Source of the DNA: Shinella sp. UYSO24 | GTDB lineage: Bacteria > Pseudomonadota > Alphaproteobacteria > Rhizobiales > Rhizobiaceae | Length of the DNA: 64,000 bases | NCBI GenBank assembly: GCA_902167985.1 | Contig: CABHNZ010000002.1 | Location: 372,001-436,000, forward strand | Reading direction: 5' to 3' | Part shown: in pieces, positions 61,454-64,000 of the stretch | How the letters are laid out: each line of letters begins with the position of its first letter | Position numbering within the stretch: position 1 is the stretch's first letter | Translations under genes and position numbers: made by a program | Notes under the pieces: generated by a model | The model's input: the letters and a program-made list of their open reading frames with translations, nothing else | The model's database searches: none | Told to the model about the DNA's origin: nothing

Positions 61454-61467
61454 TTGCGATGGATCAA
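61454..61467. promoter_or_regulatory. Candidate FixK box upstream of the FixT-like gene
   Basis: TTGC-GATGGA-TCAA fits the Bradyrhizobium FixK2 pattern TTG(A/C)-N6-(T/G)CAA. It sits between the fixJ stop (61484) and the FixT-like gene (start 61306), where FixK control of fixT would be expected. Confidence 0.45.
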
Positions 61468-61483
61468 AAATATGATTAATGGA

Positions 61484-62104
61484 TCAGCCTGCGGCAAATC
61501 CTGCCGAAATGGCCATGCGCACGAGCTGCGGCAGGCTGCGGGCCTTCATCTTCGACATGACGTTGGCGCGGTGCACCTCGACGGTGCGCGGGCTGATGTC
61601 GAGTTCGTAGGCGATGGTCTTGTTGGGCATGCCGCTGACGACGGCTTTGAGAACCTGCCGCTCGCGTTCGCTCAGCGTATCGAGGCGGGTGCGGATGACA
61701 TCCACTTCCTCGTCTGCGGGGGTCTGATCGGCGAGGAAACCGGCCGCCCGATGGATGGCTTCGACGACGACCTGGTCCTCAAAGGGTTTTTCGATGAAGT
61801 CGCGCGCACCGACCTTCATCGCTTCGACCGCCATCGGAATGTCGCCGTGGCCGCTGATGACGATCGAGGGCATGGCGAGTTTCGAGGCCTGCAAGCGGCG
61901 CAGAAGATCGATGCCGCTCATGTCGGGCATGCGCAGGTCGGTGATCAGAACGCCGTTGCGCAGGGCCGGCGCCATGTCGAGGAAGGCGGATGCCGTGTCA
62001 TGGATGCGGACCGCAAATCCGTTGACCGTCAGCATGAAAGCCAGCGACTTGCGCACAGCTTCCTCGTCATCGACGATATGCACCGTATAGTCAGCGACCG
62101 GCAT
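61484..62104 (-). CDS. fixJ: FixJ response regulator
   Basis: 206 residues. Receiver with DDE12-14, Asp56 ([20 protein letters not shown]), [27 protein letters not shown] (Thr-to-Ser switch residue and Lys-Pro), then a LuxR-type helix-turn-helix ([45 protein letters not shown]). It is very like S. meliloti FixJ, the activator of fixK and nifA under low oxygen. Its start overlaps the fixL stop by 14 bases. Confidence 0.96.
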   Translation of the reverse strand: MPVADYTVHIVDDEEAVRKSLAFMLTVNGFAVRIHDTASAFLDMAPALRNGVLITDLRMPDMSGIDLLRRLQASKLAMPSIVISGHGDIPMAVEAMKVGARDFIEKPFEDQVVVEAIHRAAGFLADQTPADEEVDVIRTRLDTLSERERQVLKAVVSGMPNKTIAYELDISPRTVEVHRANVMSKMKARSLPQLVRMAISAGFAAG

Positions 62105-63615
62105 CGGTATCGTCCTCCTGGTAGATCGGTAGAGTGAAACGGAAAATTGCACCGCCGACGGCATTGTGCGAGACGCCCATCTCGCCGCCATGGGCTTCGA
62201 TGATGCGCTTGCAGATCGACAGGCCTATGCCCATGCCGCCCGGCTTGGTGGTGGTGAATGGTCTGAAAAGCTGTTCGGCTATCTCGGGCGAGATGCCGGG
62301 CCCGGTGTCCTCGACAAAGACCGCAACCTCGTCCTCACCGATACTCTCGGTGCGGACGGCAAGCTCCCTGACGTCGCTGTCGCGCATGGCCTCTATGGCG
62401 TTGCGCATGAGATTGGTCAGAACCTGCTGGATCTGGATGCGATCCACCATCACGGCTTCCGGGCCGAGCGAGAAGTCGAAATTGGTGCGCACGCCCATCT
62501 GCCGTGAACCGACGAGGGCAAGGGCTGCCGCCTCTTCGATCAGCCGGCGGATGTTTTCCGGCGTCTTTTCGGTTTCGCCCTTGGTGACGAATTCGCGCAG
62601 GTGCTTGATGATCTGGCCGGCGCGCAGCGACTGGTTGGCGGTCTCTTCCAATGCCTCGCGGATCCGCACGGCGGTCTCTTCCTCGAGGCCACGCATGAGG
62701 CGCGTGCAGCCATGGGCGTAATTGGCGATGGCGGACAGTGGCTGGTTGAGTTCGTGGGCGAGCGCCGAGGCCATTTCGCCCATGTCGTTGAGACGGGAGA
62801 GGCGGGCAAGCTCGGCCTGCGCCTCCTGTAGGCGAGCGGCCGATTCCTCGCGCTCCGTCAGGTCGCGGACGAAGCCGGTGAAGAAGGTCTCGCCGCCGGC
62901 GCGGGTTTCTCCGACCGCCAGTTTCATCGGGAAGGTCGAGCCATCCTTGCGGCGGCCGACGACGACGCGGTCATGGGCCATGATGCGCTTCTGGCCGGTG
63001 CGCAGGTAGCGGTCGAGATAGCCGTCATGCTCCTGCGTATAGGGTGACGGCATCAGCATGCGCAGGTTCTTGCCGACGACTTCCGCCTCGCTATAGCCGA
63101 ACTGGCGCACGGCTGCTGCGTTGAAGGAGACGATCGTGCCATCCTTGTCGCTGACGATTGTGGCGTCGAGAACCGTATCGAGAATGGAGGCGAGATGGGC
63201 TTCCCGCGCCGCCGTCTTGGCCTGGGCGCGGTCGATGGTGATGCGGGCGACGTTCAGCATCTCGCCGACAAAGGCGATGGCGACGCGACGACCACGACCG
63301 TTACCATTTCCTCGAGGTCGCGCCGCGTTCCGTCGTCAGTTCCTTGACGCCGTAGACGCCGAGTGTCGAGAGCGCGACCGAGACCAGCGCCGGCAGCCAG
63401 CCGCCGAGCATGGCGACCAGAAGAATGACGGGAATGAAGAAGGTGAAGGTGACGCGCTCATCCAGCGGGCCGGAGAAGGCGATGCGCAGCACGAAGCTGA
63501 TGAAGACGCCGATAAAGGCAATGGCATAGACTTCCGGCAACGTGAAACGTCTTGCCAGAATAGACTGGATGAATTTTTCCCGACGAGCGCGGATATCGGC
63601 AGAAGACATCACCAT
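62091..63615 (-). CDS. fixL: FixL oxygen-sensing histidine kinase, two frame breaks at the membrane/PAS junction
   Basis: About 508 residues after repair, the size of S. meliloti FixL. An N-terminal membrane domain has four helices ([50 protein letters not shown]). The haem-PAS domain has the haem-ligand His in [16 protein letters not shown] and the distal Arg in [21 protein letters not shown]. The kinase core is [19 protein letters not shown] (phospho-His), [17 protein letters not shown] and [19 protein letters not shown]. Breaks lie near 63300 and 63265 ([14 protein letters not shown] then [17 protein letters not shown]). Oxygen bound to the haem inhibits the kinase. Start chosen at the ATG at 63615. 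Confidence 0.93.
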
Positions 63616-63868
63616 GTGCCCGGAACGATCAGCCTCCGAAACTGTGTTAGAAATACATAAAGTCTGCTTTTGCGAGTAATACCATGAGTTTGTCGGAACC
63701 GTCCAACCTTGTGCCGTGCTCAAGGCGAGCGATTCACATATTTGGTTAGCAAAGGTCTTTGATGCTTGCCAAGTGGTCTGCACCGACTTGTTTTGGAAGG
63801 CGAGCGGGTGGCGTTGGCAATTGGCCGGCAAGGGGGTAGCTGGTGCCGACACTGAATGGAAGATTGGC

Positions 63869-64000
63869 ATGGCAGAGACGACGCGTTCAGGGGACGGGCA
63901 TCAGGCAGCGATTCGGGTTCTTTCGTCGAGGACGAGGCGCTGATCCGCATTTCGGCGGTGGATTTCCTGCAGGATGCGGGGCTTTCCGTCATCGAGGCGG
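63869..64000 (+). CDS. Response-regulator receiver protein, N-terminal fragment with one frame break
   Basis: The frame starting MAETTRSGDGHQAAIRVL changes near 63922. Restoring one base gives VLVVEDEALIRISAVDFLQDAGLSVIEA, a clear first strand, acidic pocket and first helix of a receiver domain. The gene continues past the right edge. It is divergent from fixL. Whether it has an output domain cannot be seen. Confidence 0.65.

Overview
The window looks like a piece of a Rhizobiaceae chromosome or chromid (Rhizobium/Agrobacterium/Sinorhizobium type). The reasons are the high GC content, a fructose ABC operon of the Sinorhizobium frcRBCAK type, a membrane-bound haem-PAS FixL with FixJ, a D-galacturonate/galactarate operon of the Agrobacterium gci-gli-kdgD type, a biliverdin-binding bacteriophytochrome, an ECF sigma/ChrR pair and a RirA-type iron box. 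Nothing looks phage-like or transposon-like. There is no rRNA or CRISPR array, and one tRNA (Ser-GCT).

Layout. 0-2 kb: the end of an RND multidrug pump and its TetR regulator. 2-6 kb: cyoABCD, the bo3 ubiquinol oxidase operon, with a perfect FixK/FNR box in its promoter. 6-12.5 kb: an iron/siderophore block (siderophore-interacting reductase, ABC exporter, AraC regulator, hydroxamate-type TonB receptor with an iron box). 12.7-17 kb: tRNA-Ser, a small hypothetical gene next to a large AT-rich palindrome, a 1-Cys peroxiredoxin and an EmrAB efflux pair. 17.4-21 kb: a Tat-exported Gly/Ser-repeat protein, a LuxR-type two-component system and a PAP2 phosphatase. 21-27 kb: frcR-frcBCAK and an SDR dehydrogenase. 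27-30.4 kb: cyclopropane-fatty-acid synthase, divergent from an ECF11-type sigma/ChrR/DUF2177 operon, both with matching ECF promoters. 30.5-34.8 kb: a light-signalling cluster (bacteriophytochrome, response regulator, receiver-HWE kinase, receiver protein). 35-37.4 kb: DnaJ-type chaperone and peptidase T. 37.5-44.3 kb: TRAP transporter plus galactarolactone enzymes and a GntR regulator. 44.5-51.2 kb: DUF922 protein, M20 peptidase, EamA permease and a heterodimeric ABC exporter. 51.5-59.6 kb: a dioxygenase-hydrolase fusion, then a peptide-type ABC operon ending in a class V aminotransferase. 60-63.6 kb: fixK, a FixT-like protein, fixJ and fixL. The far end carries the start of another receiver gene.

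The parts connect. FixL-FixJ should switch on the FixK-type regulator under low oxygen, and the FixK box in front of cyoA suggests that this regulator acts on the quinol oxidase at the other end of the window. The ECF sigma factor appears to control both its own operon and the membrane-lipid enzyme beside it, next to a red-light sensor.

A caution about quality. About 40 reading-frame breaks occur in otherwise well-conserved genes. Almost every one is repaired by restoring one base, and the repaired proteins have normal family lengths. I read this as systematic base loss in the assembly, not gene decay, so broken genes are given as single coding regions. The stretch from about 18 to 30.5 kb has no such break.
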